A DNA stretch of 55,517 nt from an uncultured Woeseiaceae bacterium (GCA_947258565.1 CAMYJB010000016.1:1-55517), one strand, 5' to 3'; shown: positions 44,714-54,142, counted from the first letter of the stretch. The notes: generated by a model not told the origin, from the letters alone. Translations and numbers: made by a program.

Positions 44714-45953
44714 GGAGTGTGCGCCAACCGATCCAAAGGAAGAACGCCAGCGTGGCCAGCAGTACGACCACGGTCGCCGGCCGGTTGCGGAAGCGCTCAC
44801 CCACCCACTCGGCCCGGCCGTTGAGGACCAGCAGCGCGATCGCGAGCAACGGGATGAAGGTGGCACCGATAACAGCATACAGTTTCTGGATCTCCTGGAA
44901 GCGCCAGAACAGGCCTGCCATTGGCACGATCGCCAGGGCGAAAAGATAGCCGCGGTACGCCGTCGAGCGGGTATCGATCGCAGCGTCTGCCCGCTCCTCG
45001 CCGTCTTCGCGCAGCAGGCCCAGCGTGTCCGCGAACAGGTAGGGTACCGCCTGCCACACGCCGAGCAGGCTGCTGAACACCGCGCCGGCGGCGCCGACGA
45101 GGAACAGCCATTTGCCGGTCTGGCCCAGCGGCTCGACCAGTTGCTCGGACAGGCGCACGAGCAAGGTCGCGCCGCGGCCCTCGATCTCGATCGTGCTGCC
45201 GATGATGACCATGGCGATGCCGAACAGCGCCGTGATCAGGTAGCCGGCGGCGAGGTCGATCCGGCAGGTCTTGAGAAAATCCCCCCCTGCACGGCCTTCC
45301 TCCCGGATCCAGTAGCCGTAACAGAGTACGGTGAGCGTGCCGCCGATGCCGCCCATGAGCGCAACGGTCCAGCTCAGTCCCTGGCCGCCGGCATCCGGTA
45401 TGGCGGGCACGACAAGGCCTTTGAGGACCTGGCCGGTGCCGGGCCAGAGCAGCACGGCCGTCACGATCACGGTGACGAACATGATGCCGATGCACACGCG
45501 CATCACCTTGTCGAATAACGCGTAGCCGCCGAGCAGCACGAGGCCGAGGCCGACGAGGCTTGCAAGCGCGCCGAACACGACTTTGCCGTGCACGGGGTCG
45601 TCGAACAACGGAAACATGGCGTGCAGGGTCACGCCGCTGGCGCTCATCAGCGCCGACGCGACGAAGAACGACCAGATGACGAGATAGGGCAAGAACAACC
45701 AGCCCACCGGTCGCCCGATGCGCCGCACGACGCCCTCGAGCAGGGTGTCACCGGTCGCCAGCTGCCAGCGCGCGAGGCCCTCCGTTACCACGTACTTCAG
45801 GAATGCGCCCACGACGGCCGCCCACAGCACGGCCGTGCCCAGGATGCTGCCCGTGAAGCTCGCGGTTGCCAGGTCGCCGGCGCCGATGCCCGTGGCCGCC
45901 ACCAGCAGGCCCGGACCGAGCGCCGCCCATATGCCCGTGTTCCTGTTGTTCAT
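44703..45953 (-). CDS. Nramp-like transporter lacking canonical metal motifs
   Basis: The ATG at 45953 gives 416 residues with about 11 membrane helices in the LeuT-fold order of the Nramp family. TM1 reads LGPGLLVAATGIGAGDLATA, so the metal-binding DPGN is replaced by GAGD. In TM6 the MPH motif is replaced in GGTLTVLCYGYWIREEG. Canonical Mn/Fe transport therefore looks unlikely, and the protein belongs to a divergent Nramp-related group whose substrate is unknown. The C-terminus (RTLRGQ, stop) is encoded by the REP-like element. It is a single gene between the GH16 and NhaC genes, all on the minus strand. Confidence 0.83.
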   Translation of the reverse strand: MNNRNTGIWAALGPGLLVAATGIGAGDLATASFTGSILGTAVLWAAVVGAFLKYVVTEGLARWQLATGDTLLEGVVRRIGRPVGWLFLPYLVIWSFFVASALMSASGVTLHAMFPLFDDPVHGKVVFGALASLVGLGLVLLGGYALFDKVMRVCIGIMFVTVIVTAVLLWPGTGQVLKGLVVPAIPDAGGQGLSWTVALMGGIGGTLTVLCYGYWIREEGRAGGDFLKTCRIDLAAGYLITALFGIAMVIIGSTIEIEGRGATLLVRLSEQLVEPLGQTGKWLFLVGAAGAVFSSLLGVWQAVPYLFADTLGLLREDGEERADAAIDTRSTAYRGYLFALAIVPMAGLFWRFQEIQKLYAVIGATFIPLLAIALLVLNGRAEWVGERFRNRPATVVVLLATLAFFLWIGWRTLRGQ

Positions 45954-46064
45954 CGGTTCCCCACCGGAATTCGCCCCGCGCCAAGCATACGCCATTGCGG
46001 CATGCCGGGGTCGCCGCAGCCTGCGTCACGGAAGCCCGGCGGGTAATACGGTACGTGCCGGCCG

Positions 46065-47477
46065 TCAGCCGACGAGGCCGACGATAAGGAAGCCGACCGC
46101 CGCGATGGCCGCCGCGATCAGCGCATAAGGTAGCTGCGTCCGGACATGGTCGATATGGTCGGTCGCTGACGCCATGGACGCCAGCACGGTCGTGTCGCTG
46201 ATCGGCGAGGCATGATCGCCGAAAATTGCGCCGGAAATGGCAGCGGCCAGCAACAGCTCGACGGGCAGGCCGAGCGTCGCCGCGACCGGCACGGCGATCG
46301 GGATCATGATGGCGAAGGTGCCCCAGCTCGATCCTACGGAAAAAGCGATGAAGGCGGAGACCAGGAAAACCAAGGGCGCCAGCAGCACTGGCGGGATGTT
46401 TCCGCTGACGAGGCTGGCCACGTAAACACCGGTGCCGAGTTCGACGGCGACGTCGCCCAGCGCGAGCGCAAGCAACAGGATGATGGCGATGGGCAGCAAG
46501 TCGCCGGCACCTTTCATGAAGACCTGCATCAAGTCGGCCACCGAGCTGTCGCCCTTGATAAGCGTCATGATCCAGGCGACGGCAATCGCGCAGCATACGG
46601 ACCAGAGCACCGAAACCGAGCCCGAGCCCTGGATGATGTTGCCGTCGCCGGTAATGTAAAGAGACACGGGCATCATGACCACCATGGCCAGTATGGGCAA
46701 CGCCATCAGCCACGCCGATGGTATGTCTTTGCCGTCATCGACCTCCTGCTCAGCGGAGACGTCGACGAGCGGCACCGCGCCCGGCCAGAGGACATCGCCG
46801 CGCCGGGTTCTCGCCTCAGCCTTTTTCATCGGGCCGATATCGAATTTTTTCCAGATGACGACACCCGCCAGTAGGATCGCGGTGATGGCATACAGGTTCA
46901 GCGGGACGGCTGCGATAAAAGTCTGCAAGGGGTTCTCGACGCCCGTCGATGCAACCAGACTGATGATGAAGGCGCCCCAGGCGTTGAGGGGGATCATGAC
47001 GCAGACGGGCGCCGACGTGGCGTCGATCAGGTAGGCAAGCTTCTCTCTCGACACCCTGTAACGGTCGAATAAAGGGCGGCTGACCGAGCCGGCAACCAGC
47101 AGCGTGATGCTCGACTCGACAAATATCACCAGGCCGGTTGCCCAGGCGAGTATCTGGGCACGGAAGCCGTTGTGCACCCAGCGCCGGGTCTCGAGGTGAT
47201 GCACGAATCCCCTCACGCCCCCGGAATGTTCAATCGTGCCGATCAGGGGTCCGATCAGCAGCGTGAAAACCAGCACCCGGGCATCGCCGGGATCGGTGAA
47301 GACGTCGATCGTGCCGTCGAGGCTCTCCGCCAAGCCGGCCAGCGGATTGAACTGGTTGAGCAGGGTATGCGCCATCCAGATACCCGCAGCCAGCGATGGA
47401 ATTACCTGCTTGCTCCATATCGCAAGCACGATTGCGATCACCGGCGGCAGCACGGAATACCAGGCCGGGTCGTTCAT
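46065..47477 (-). CDS. NhaC-family Na+/H+ antiporter
   Basis: This inner-membrane protein has 470 residues and about 11-12 helices. IGTIEHSGGVRGFVHHL, FVESSITLLVAGSVSRPL, SAPVCVMIPLNAWGAF and AISGAIFGDHASPISDTTVLAS are characteristic NhaC blocks; the last contains the Gly-Asp-His-x-Ser-Pro motif in the ion path. It exchanges protons for sodium or organic substrates, since several NhaC relatives carry malate, lactate or amino acids. It is separated by 111 bp from the Nramp-like gene. Confidence 0.87.
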   Translation of the reverse strand: MNDPAWYSVLPPVIAIVLAIWSKQVIPSLAAGIWMAHTLLNQFNPLAGLAESLDGTIDVFTDPGDARVLVFTLLIGPLIGTIEHSGGVRGFVHHLETRRWVHNGFRAQILAWATGLVIFVESSITLLVAGSVSRPLFDRYRVSREKLAYLIDATSAPVCVMIPLNAWGAFIISLVASTGVENPLQTFIAAVPLNLYAITAILLAGVVIWKKFDIGPMKKAEARTRRGDVLWPGAVPLVDVSAEQEVDDGKDIPSAWLMALPILAMVVMMPVSLYITGDGNIIQGSGSVSVLWSVCCAIAVAWIMTLIKGDSSVADLMQVFMKGAGDLLPIAIILLLALALGDVAVELGTGVYVASLVSGNIPPVLLAPLVFLVSAFIAFSVGSSWGTFAIMIPIAVPVAATLGLPVELLLAAAISGAIFGDHASPISDTTVLASMASATDHIDHVRTQLPYALIAAAIAAVGFLIVGLVG

Positions 47478-47721
47478 CGATTGGTCATCTTGCGAAGTAG
47501 CATGTGCAATTATTGTCGTTGTTGTGCAGCTCGCCCATTAAACCACACGGGGCCGGCCAGACGATTCAGCATGCTTTGTCGATGAGCAGGCGCGGCGCAC
47601 ATACTCGTCGATATCGAACTTTGACTCCAGGCCAAATGCAATGACCAGCGGCATGTCGAGCGCGTTCGCCCGTGAGCGAGCGATCGCTCAATGTGTTGCA
47701 GCTAAAATGACCGGCGACGCA

Positions 47722-47749
47722 CGATGCCGGGGAGGGTAGAGAGGCATCG
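47722..47749. terminator. Stem-loop downstream of the spy-like gene
   Basis: CGATGCC and GGCATCG form a perfect 7-bp stem with a 14-nt loop, 18 bp beyond the stop of the spy-like gene on its transcript. There is no T-run. The remainder of 47478-47767 holds no gene I can support. Confidence 0.4.
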
Positions 47750-47767
47750 TGGCCGCCGGTATCCCGG

Positions 47768-48232
47768 TTAACTGCGCTGCATCCGGCGATGGAAGGCCTG
47801 GCGCATACGTTCTTTGCTGCGCGCAAGCTTTTCGAGTTGCTCGTCGGTCAGAACGGCGTGAATCTCGGTGCGTATCCGGGTGAACAGCAGCGTACCCTCG
47901 GTCGCAAGCTGCCCGTTGGACGTTGCGATGTTGTTGAGCTCCGCAGAGTACGCGGGGTCACTCGTATCCAGCGCCTCCAGCGCGTCCCGGTTTGCGCGGA
48001 ACTGATCGCGGAGCGCCTCGATCTCCGGCCTGGCCGCCTCCAGGATGTTGCGCACGCTGTCACGCTGGGTATCGTCCAGGTCGAGATGATCGGCCATGTG
48101 CTCCAGCATCAGCCCGGGCCCCGGACCGCCACCGAACATCATCCCGGGCATGCCGTGGGGGCCGGCCTGCGCGGTCGTGGAAAACGCGGCCATCGATACG
48201 AGGGCCAGCAGGGCAATGGTATGCATCTTCAT
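47768..48232 (-). CDS. Spy/CpxP-like periplasmic chaperone
   Basis: The 154-residue protein has a signal peptide (cleavage after AQA) and a strong ribosome site (AAGGAG seven bases before the ATG). The mature part is all-helical with a His/Met/Gly-rich start (GPHGMPGMMFGG) and two LTxxQ-type motifs, LDLDDTQRDSV and VLTDEQLEKL, as in Spy, CpxP and CnrX/ZraP relatives. It should act as a stress-induced chaperone or metal-sensing inhibitor of the kinase. It diverges from a CpxR/CpxA-like pair, the usual arrangement for CpxP. Confidence 0.82.
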   Translation of the reverse strand: MKMHTIALLALVSMAAFSTTAQAGPHGMPGMMFGGGPGPGLMLEHMADHLDLDDTQRDSVRNILEAARPEIEALRDQFRANRDALEALDTSDPAYSAELNNIATSNGQLATEGTLLFTRIRTEIHAVLTDEQLEKLARSKERMRQAFHRRMQRS

Positions 48233-48413
48233 CGTTTGTCTCCTTGCGTCGTTTCGTCACCACAATTGGTGTGATTGGAAGCATAGGGCCCCGAGATTCG
48301 AGATAGGTCGGCGTTGTCCAAAGGATTGTCAAGAACTGTCAGGATCCGCGCCCTGGTCATTGCAGACACCGATGGAATGTTCCACGATGATTATTGCTAC
48401 GACGTGCAGTGCC

Positions 48414-49115
48414 ATGAACAATCAGTCGCCCCATTCGAAGATTCTCATCGTCGACGATGACCGGGAACTCGGCGATATGCTGAGGGAATTCCTGGCGCCG
48501 GATCACTTCGATGTCACGGCGTGTCTCAGCGGCGAGGACGGGCTCGATGCACTGCAGGAGGATGAGTTCGACCTGCTCATTCTCGACATCATGCTGCCGG
48601 GAATGAGCGGCATCGACGTGCTCAGGCAGGTCCGGCAAACCCGGGAGATTCCGATCGTCATGCTGACGGCACGAGGCGACGATGTGGACCGGATACTCGG
48701 CCTGGAATTCGGCGCGGACGACTACCTGTCCAAGCCATTCAATCCCCGCGAGCTGCTGGCGCGAATCAGGGCCATCCTGAGGCGCTCCCAGCCGGGCGCG
48801 AGTCGGGGTCATCGCATCAACGTCGGCGCGATCGAGCTCGATGTCCGCTCGCGACGGGTAACCGCGGGTAGCGAACGGCTGCGCCTTACCGGGACCGAGT
48901 TCGAACTGCTGCGGTGCCTTGCGCAATCGCCGGGCGAAACCGTAACGAAGGAGCGGCTGTCTCGAGAAGCCCTCGGCCGCCGGCTCATGCCGTACGACCG
49001 CAGTATCGACACGCACATCAGTAACCTCCGCGGCAAGCTCACGTCCGCCGGTGTCGCGAACCCGACCATCCAGAACCGGCGCGGCGTCGGCTATTGTCTC
49101 CTGGTCGACCGTTAA
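48414..49115 (+). CDS. OmpR/CpxR-family response regulator
   Basis: The ATG at 48414 gives 233 residues: a receiver domain with acidic pocket VDDD, phosphorylation site D58 (LLILDIMLPG), T/K switch (MLTARG, SKPFN), then an OmpR-type winged helix (LTGTEFELLRCLAQSP, SIDTHISNLRGKL, NRRGVGYCL). The longer frame from 48096 runs through the promoter and spy-like gene antisense and is rejected. It forms an operon with the histidine kinase 5 bp downstream, and probably controls the divergent spy-like gene. Confidence 0.93.
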   Translation: MNNQSPHSKILIVDDDRELGDMLREFLAPDHFDVTACLSGEDGLDALQEDEFDLLILDIMLPGMSGIDVLRQVRQTREIPIVMLTARGDDVDRILGLEFGADDYLSKPFNPRELLARIRAILRRSQPGASRGHRINVGAIELDVRSRRVTAGSERLRLTGTEFELLRCLAQSPGETVTKERLSREALGRRLMPYDRSIDTHISNLRGKLTSAGVANPTIQNRRGVGYCLLVDR

Positions 49116-49120
49116 GCCCC

Positions 49121-50479
49121 ATGCGCAGCCTGTTGTTACGCATCTTTATTTCGTTCTGGTCGATTATCGTGATAACGATCGCCGCCGCCTCGGCGCTGGG
49201 CTATTTCTATGCTGAACGTGCCCGTGCCACGATGCAGAGTTTCGAGGTCAGCGACGCGATGCTGGAGGCAAGCGCGTCGTTGCAGGAACGGGGCAGGGAA
49301 GGGCTCACCGAATGGCTGCGTTCGTTACCGGACGTCACGGCATCGCTCGTGTACGTCGTCGACGATCGGGGCCGGGATCTCCTCGACCGGCGCTTGCCGG
49401 CCCCCGTTGTCATCGCGATGAGACGCTTCGGCGGAGTAATGCATCACCGGATGCCGCCGCCGCGTGACGCCGCTAACCTGCGACCGGCGCGGCCGTTCAC
49501 GCAGCTGGTCGGCCCGGACGATCGCGTCTACACCTTGTTCGTTTTGCCGCCGCGCGGCGCGGTCGGGCGGTGGCTGTCGGAACGCGGTGGCGCAGCATTC
49601 GTAATCATCGCGTTGCTCGTCAGCGGCGCCGTCTCCTACCTGCTGGCCCGGGCGATCTCGCGGCCCATCCGGCGTTTCCGCGAATCCGCCATTGCGATTG
49701 CAGGCGGCAATCTCGACACGCGCGTCTCCGACAGGGTCGGTAATCGGCATGACGAAATCGGGCTGCTTGCGCAGGACTTCGATCGCATGACCGGCGAGTT
49801 GCAGCGTGCCTGGCTGCGGCAGACGGAACTTACCGGCAATGTATCCCACGAGCTGCGATCGCCGCTCGCCAGGCTGCGTGTTGCACTCGAGCTTGCCCGT
49901 CGCAGGGCGGGTGATCTGCCGGAGCTCGACAGGATTGATACCGAGACCGAGCGGCTCGACGACCTGATAGGCCAGCTACTCGAGTTCTCGCGCATGGACG
50001 CGGAGCCTCGCGAAGGGCGTTCCCGTATCGAGCTGGACGAACTGCTTCGTTCCGTCGTCGAGGACGTCCGCTACGAGTATGGCCGCGCCGGCGGTGATAC
50101 GCTAATCGAGATTGACTCCCGTCCCGGCGTTTTTGTGCACGGGTATCCGAACGCGCTGCGCAGCGGTGTCGAGAACGTGCTGCGGAACGCGGTGCAGCAC
50201 GGGCGTGAAGGTGGTGAGGTGCAGGTGCGGCTCGACACCGAGGCACCGGAGGCCGTAATAACGGTAGAAGACGACGGCAGCGGCATAGCGGAACACGAGC
50301 TCGAAAGCATCTTCGAGCCCTTCTACCGTGCCAGGACGAAACAGGCGGGTGAATCGAGAAGAGGCAGCGGTCTGGGTCTCGCTATCGCGTCGCGAGCCAT
50401 AGAGTTGAATGACGGGTCGATAACGGCGCGCAATGCCGAGCATGGGCTGTGTGTCGAGATTCGCCTGCCGTTGGTGTAG
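49121..50479 (+). CDS. CpxA-like sensor histidine kinase
   Basis: ATG at 49121 gives 452 residues. The order is membrane helix (8-30), periplasmic sensor of about 125 residues, second helix (158-178), HAMP domain (179-232), HisKA with NVSHELRSPLARLR (phospho-His H243) and HATPase with N-box NVLRNAVQHG, EDDGSGI and GSGLGLAIA. This is the architecture of envelope-stress kinases such as CpxA. The periplasmic part is rich in Arg, Pro and Met (MHHRMPPPRD), perhaps a metal-contacting loop. It follows its regulator in the same operon. Confidence 0.93.
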   Translation: MRSLLLRIFISFWSIIVITIAAASALGYFYAERARATMQSFEVSDAMLEASASLQERGREGLTEWLRSLPDVTASLVYVVDDRGRDLLDRRLPAPVVIAMRRFGGVMHHRMPPPRDAANLRPARPFTQLVGPDDRVYTLFVLPPRGAVGRWLSERGGAAFVIIALLVSGAVSYLLARAISRPIRRFRESAIAIAGGNLDTRVSDRVGNRHDEIGLLAQDFDRMTGELQRAWLRQTELTGNVSHELRSPLARLRVALELARRRAGDLPELDRIDTETERLDDLIGQLLEFSRMDAEPREGRSRIELDELLRSVVEDVRYEYGRAGGDTLIEIDSRPGVFVHGYPNALRSGVENVLRNAVQHGREGGEVQVRLDTEAPEAVITVEDDGSGIAEHELESIFEPFYRARTKQAGESRRGSGLGLAIASRAIELNDGSITARNAEHGLCVEIRLPLV

Positions 50480-50501
50480 CCACGGCAACAAACGCTGCAG
50501 G

Positions 50502-51485
50502 CTAGCTGGCGTCCTGCCCGATTCTCCCGGCCAGCGCCAGTGCGCTAATGAACGCACCTTCGACACGACCCCTGACGAACCAGTCGCCGCAGGCAGCGAG
50601 CCGCCGCTCCGCGTCCAGCGCGTATAGATCGCCTTTCTGCCGGTCGACATTTGCGTACCGCCAGCGCTGCACGTCGACGAAGGTCGCTGCCGCTATGTCG
50701 ACATGCGTGATCTTGCAGAACTCGTCGGCGAGGTGACGTCGCACGGTTTCCGCGTCGTCGTCCAGGTGTGCGTTTGCCCAGGCGTTCGTCGAGTGGACGA
50801 CGAGGCTGCAGGTTGCCGGCCGCCCCGGCTTGCTGCTGTTGACCGAAATCCAGCTGATGTCGGCATCGTGCACGAGCGCGGCCTGCCAGGACAAATCCGG
50901 AGGTTCGTCGAAACCGAGGAGGAGCGCATAACAGGCATCCATCCCGACCTTCGCCGCCGTCGATGCGATCGAGGCCGGGGCAAGCAGGGCTGCCGTCTGT
51001 GATGCCGGCGCCGAGGCGATCACCCAGTCGAACTCGCCCAGCCGCTCTTGCCTCTCCCCCACGAGTTGCCAGCGTTCGCCGTCGCGCGTCAACGAGCGAA
51101 CGGCAGTGTCGAGCCGGACGTCCAGCCCGGAAGACAGCGCTTTGCCGATCGCGTTCATTCCCGGGACTCCCACGTAATGGGGGTGCTCCGTGTCCCATTG
51201 GCGTGTCGCGACAATCTCGTCGCGCCGGAGTTCAGCGAATCGCGCCTGCCAGTCGGCGACGACGCCGGCCTCGACGAGCGGTTCGAGAAAGGTGCGGAAA
51301 GCGTCGGATCGTGCGGTGAAGAACTGCGCACCGTGGTCGAATTCGAAGGGATCTGCACGGCGCGTTGCCATACGGCCGGCGACGCCGCGGGATTTTTCGA
51401 ACACGACGACGTCATGAGACTGCGCGAGTTCGCGCGACACCACGAGGCCGGCAAGTCCGGCGCCAATGACCGCGATAGTCGCCAT
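50502..51485 (-). CDS. FAD-dependent oxidoreductase, renalase/amine oxidase-like
   Basis: The 327-residue protein starts with the dinucleotide-binding IAVIGAGLAGLVVSREL, then VVVFEKSRGVAGRMATRR and FDHGAQFFTAR, the blocks of renalase-like flavoproteins. The C-terminal FAD-contact region reads LAACGDWFVRGRVEGAFISA. No signal is present, so it should be cytoplasmic. Members oxidise NAD(P)H isomers or amines; the substrate is not evident. It diverges from the superoxide dismutase gene. Confidence 0.87.
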   Translation of the reverse strand: MATIAVIGAGLAGLVVSRELAQSHDVVVFEKSRGVAGRMATRRADPFEFDHGAQFFTARSDAFRTFLEPLVEAGVVADWQARFAELRRDEIVATRQWDTEHPHYVGVPGMNAIGKALSSGLDVRLDTAVRSLTRDGERWQLVGERQERLGEFDWVIASAPASQTAALLAPASIASTAAKVGMDACYALLLGFDEPPDLSWQAALVHDADISWISVNSSKPGRPATCSLVVHSTNAWANAHLDDDAETVRRHLADEFCKITHVDIAAATFVDVQRWRYANVDRQKGDLYALDAERRLAACGDWFVRGRVEGAFISALALAGRIGQDAS

Positions 51486-51609
51486 GTCGCAACGTTACGC
51501 GAAACGGGCTCGAAACGGCCAGGATATGCGTAACACTTTGTATCCGGCTGCTGCATTTTCTTGCGGACGCGGTAACCTTCGCAGCATTGAAAAACCAATG
51601 GAGTTAATA

Positions 51610-52218
51610 ATGTCTATTGCACTTCCCGATCTGCCGTACGCGCCGGACGCACTCGAACCTCATGTATCGGCGAGGACGCTGGGTTTTCACCACGGCAAGC
51701 ATCACAAGGCCTACGTCGACAAGCTCAACGCAGCCATCGGCGGCACCGGGTACGAAGGCCGGACGCTCGACGACATCATCGCCGCCGCGCACACGGCGGC
51801 CGACACCGGTGTTTTCAACAACGCCGCGCAAGCCTGGAATCACACGTTTCTGTGGCACAGCATGTCGCCCAGCGGTGGCGGCGAGCCCAGGGGCGCCCTG
51901 GCCGAGGCTATCAACGCGCGCTTCGGTAGCCTCGACGGGTTCCGGGAGAAATTCAAGGCGGCTGCGCTCGGGCAGTTCGGCAGTGGCTGGACCTGGCTCG
52001 TGCGTAAAGGTGGAGTGCTGGACATCATCAGCACGGGCAATGCAGAGACGCCGCTGACGGATGGTCTGACCCCCTTGCTGACGCTCGACGTCTGGGAGCA
52101 TGCCTACTACCTGGACTACCAGAACAAGCGCGATGCCTATATCGACGCGTTCCTGGACAAGCTCATCAACTGGGAGTTTGCGGCGCAGAACTACGAATCC
52201 GATCGGGCCGCGGCGTAA
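51610..52218 (+). CDS. sodB: Fe-type superoxide dismutase
   Basis: This cytoplasmic enzyme removes superoxide. The ATG at 51610 lies six bases after TGGAGT, so it is preferred over the in-frame ATG at 51598. The 202 residues include metal ligands in FHHGKHHKAYV (H27), AWNHTFLWH and DVWEHAYYLDY (Asp and His). FNNAAQAWNHTF, with Gln in this position, is typical of iron rather than manganese enzymes. The gene is single. Confidence 0.95.
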   Translation: MSIALPDLPYAPDALEPHVSARTLGFHHGKHHKAYVDKLNAAIGGTGYEGRTLDDIIAAAHTAADTGVFNNAAQAWNHTFLWHSMSPSGGGEPRGALAEAINARFGSLDGFREKFKAAALGQFGSGWTWLVRKGGVLDIISTGNAETPLTDGLTPLLTLDVWEHAYYLDYQNKRDAYIDAFLDKLINWEFAAQNYESDRAAA

Positions 52219-52270
52219 TCCGCGGCTCGGCTTGGCCGCCATCGATCCTCTCAAAGATCGGCCAGCTACC

Positions 52271-52903
52271 ATGGGCAATTCAAACGATCATCGAGGCGGT
52301 CTTGTGCTCGCGCGAAAAAGCGAGGGCAATCCGGAGGGCAAGGGAGACCATGCGTTCCTGACGGACTGGAGCGCGACGGAGCCGCGTGGTGTCGTTGCGA
52401 AACCGCAGCACCAGGTGCTCGCTGAACTATTTACGTCGATGCTGGTGCTGTCGGCCGCGTTCAAATACCGCCCGGTTCCGGGCGGTTCGAATTACCTTTA
52501 CTGGATCGATGGGCAGTGGTCCCTGAGCCTCATTGCGCCCTACGAGTGGTCTGACGAGAGACGTGCCGGATTTGCGGGGACCTGCGTGCTGCAGCGAGAC
52601 ATGACCTGGACGATCGTTCCGTCCGATCGGCTTTCCGAAGACGGCCCGGTGTCCAATGCGGTTCGGCGATTCTTCGAGGCTTTCGCCGCGATGCTGGATA
52701 CCGATCTCACCCTCGAGGAAGTATTGCCGTATTACGTCGGCCGGCTCGATTACTACCAGCGGCTCTACGCGAGCGCTCTGAGCCGGTCGGTGAGCGCCGC
52801 CGTAACGCGCGGACACCAGGCAGCAATCAGCTGCCGGCAATGGCAGATGCAGCTCCCGGAGGTGCACTATGTGCTGCCGGCCTTTAGCCCACAGGCGCTG
52901 TGA
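52271..52903 (+). CDS. DUF2452 family protein
   Basis: The ATG at 52271 gives 210 residues. The sequence matches my memory of DUF2452: a basic, Gly/Lys-rich start (GKGDHAFLTDWSATEPRGV), then FKYRPVPGGSNYLYWIDGQW, SLSLIAPYEW and VLQRDMTWTIVPSD. No signal or membrane helix is visible, and the family has no known function. It lies 52 bp after sodB on the same strand and may be cotranscribed with it. Confidence 0.78.
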   Translation: MGNSNDHRGGLVLARKSEGNPEGKGDHAFLTDWSATEPRGVVAKPQHQVLAELFTSMLVLSAAFKYRPVPGGSNYLYWIDGQWSLSLIAPYEWSDERRAGFAGTCVLQRDMTWTIVPSDRLSEDGPVSNAVRRFFEAFAAMLDTDLTLEEVLPYYVGRLDYYQRLYASALSRSVSAAVTRGHQAAISCRQWQMQLPEVHYVLPAFSPQAL

Positions 52904-52916
52904 CGGAGGCTTCGGC

Positions 52917-53534
52917 GTGATAGCTTATACGCGGGTAGTTGGAGTGTTGCTATTGACTTTTTCCGCCCCATCCATTGATGCCTCGGATTCTCCTGCCGAA
53001 TTGACGCGCGTGCTCGTCGACTATATGTCCGACCAGCCCAGCCCCGACTGGTATGTGGTGAACGACAACGTCATGGGCGGTCGCAGCGAGGGTGACTTCA
53101 GGATCGAGCAAAGCGGACTGCATTTCGCCGGCCGCACCAACACCGACGGTGGCGGTTTCAGTTCGATCCGCACAAGGCCCCTGCAGCTCGACCTCTCTGA
53201 GTACACGGGAATCCGGCTGAAGGCGAAGGGCGACGGTCGTCGCTACACCTGGCGATTGACGACCGAAGCGCGCTGGCGTGGCAGGGAGGTCAGTTACTGG
53301 GCTGACTTCGACACCCAGGAGGATGCCTGGAGCACCGTCGATATACCCTTTTCGAGTTTCGTCCCCCAATACCGGGGAACGCGGCTCGATGGTCCCGAGC
53401 TGGACTCCGGGCAGATTACGGGTATGGGCCTGATGATCTACGACAAGCTGGACGGCCCCTTCGAGTTGCGCCTGGCCAGCGTGCATGCTTATTCGGCGCA
53501 GCCGCCGTCCGCGCTCGGAACATCCGGTCGCTAG
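52917..53534 (+). CDS. CIA30-like (NADH:ubiquinone oxidoreductase intermediate-associated 30) exported protein
   Basis: GTG at 52917 follows GGAGG (52905-52909) with a seven-base spacer and gives 205 residues; the longer frame from 52869 overlaps the DUF2452 gene. A signal-like stretch (VVGVLLLTFSAPSIDA) precedes a jelly-roll: WYVVNDNVMGGRSEGDFRI is the diagnostic CIA30 block, then GFSSIRTRPLQLDLSEYTG, SYWADFDTQEDAWSTVDIPF and GMGLMIYDKLDGPF. In bacteria such proteins are of unknown role, so a complex I link should not be assumed. Confidence 0.83.
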   Translation: MIAYTRVVGVLLLTFSAPSIDASDSPAELTRVLVDYMSDQPSPDWYVVNDNVMGGRSEGDFRIEQSGLHFAGRTNTDGGGFSSIRTRPLQLDLSEYTGIRLKAKGDGRRYTWRLTTEARWRGREVSYWADFDTQEDAWSTVDIPFSSFVPQYRGTRLDGPELDSGQITGMGLMIYDKLDGPFELRLASVHAYSAQPPSALGTSGR

Positions 53535-54142
53535 TATGTGGCTGATTACGTTTCAAGGATTAGCCTGCCGACGACTTGCGCAGACTCTTGCCGAAATCGG
53601 ACTTTTCTACTAACTGATTGCCGGAACCGGACTTCGATATTAAGTGCTCAGGACGACTTGGGGGTCAGTTCCGATCTATTTCGCTCTATCCAGAACGCAC
53701 AGACCTCGCTGTCGATAGTGTAATTTTTCTGTCAGGCCGTACGCAGTAGAGGCTTCTGGCGAATGGCTGGAAATGGCCGAGAGCGAGCGGCCGCAAGGTT
53801 GCTGAACAAACTGTGGCTAACCGCTAGCGCGGACGTTCCACGTTTCTGCGGAAACATTTCCTAGAAATTACTTTGAGTTTTGCCGATAGTGACCGTGACA
53901 GGGTGTTCGCGCGATGACTCCTCTTGGCCGGGAGCCGCTATTCGGTTTCGGTTGTTCTTGGCTGTCTGAATAGCAGCTTTCGTTCAGACCTTACGTTCGA
54001 TGCAAGGCATCGAGAGTCCACGCCGGTAAGCGTCTGCTTTACCCCTGGTAGCTGCCATTGGGCTAAACTTGGTCTAAAGGGCCGCTCCTGAACCCTTTCC
54101 GGCCCCTCAACATTTGTCGGTTTTCAATCGCATTCGGCGACT
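53535..54142. other. Gene-poor stretch with degenerate repeats
   Basis: No protein-like frame is supported in these 608 bp; a 61-codon frame at 53538 shows no features. Two imperfect tandem units beginning TTGCCG occur at 53588-53613 and 53618-53643. Fragments related to the 56-bp repeat family further right (CTCTTGGCCGGGAG near 53920, and GGGCCG/CGGCCC near 54080) are also visible. It looks like decayed DNA ahead of a series of small genes. Confidence 0.5.

Noticed and set aside
53538..53723. 61-codon open frame
   Set aside because: It has no ribosome site, no protein-like composition and covers tandem imperfect repeats.
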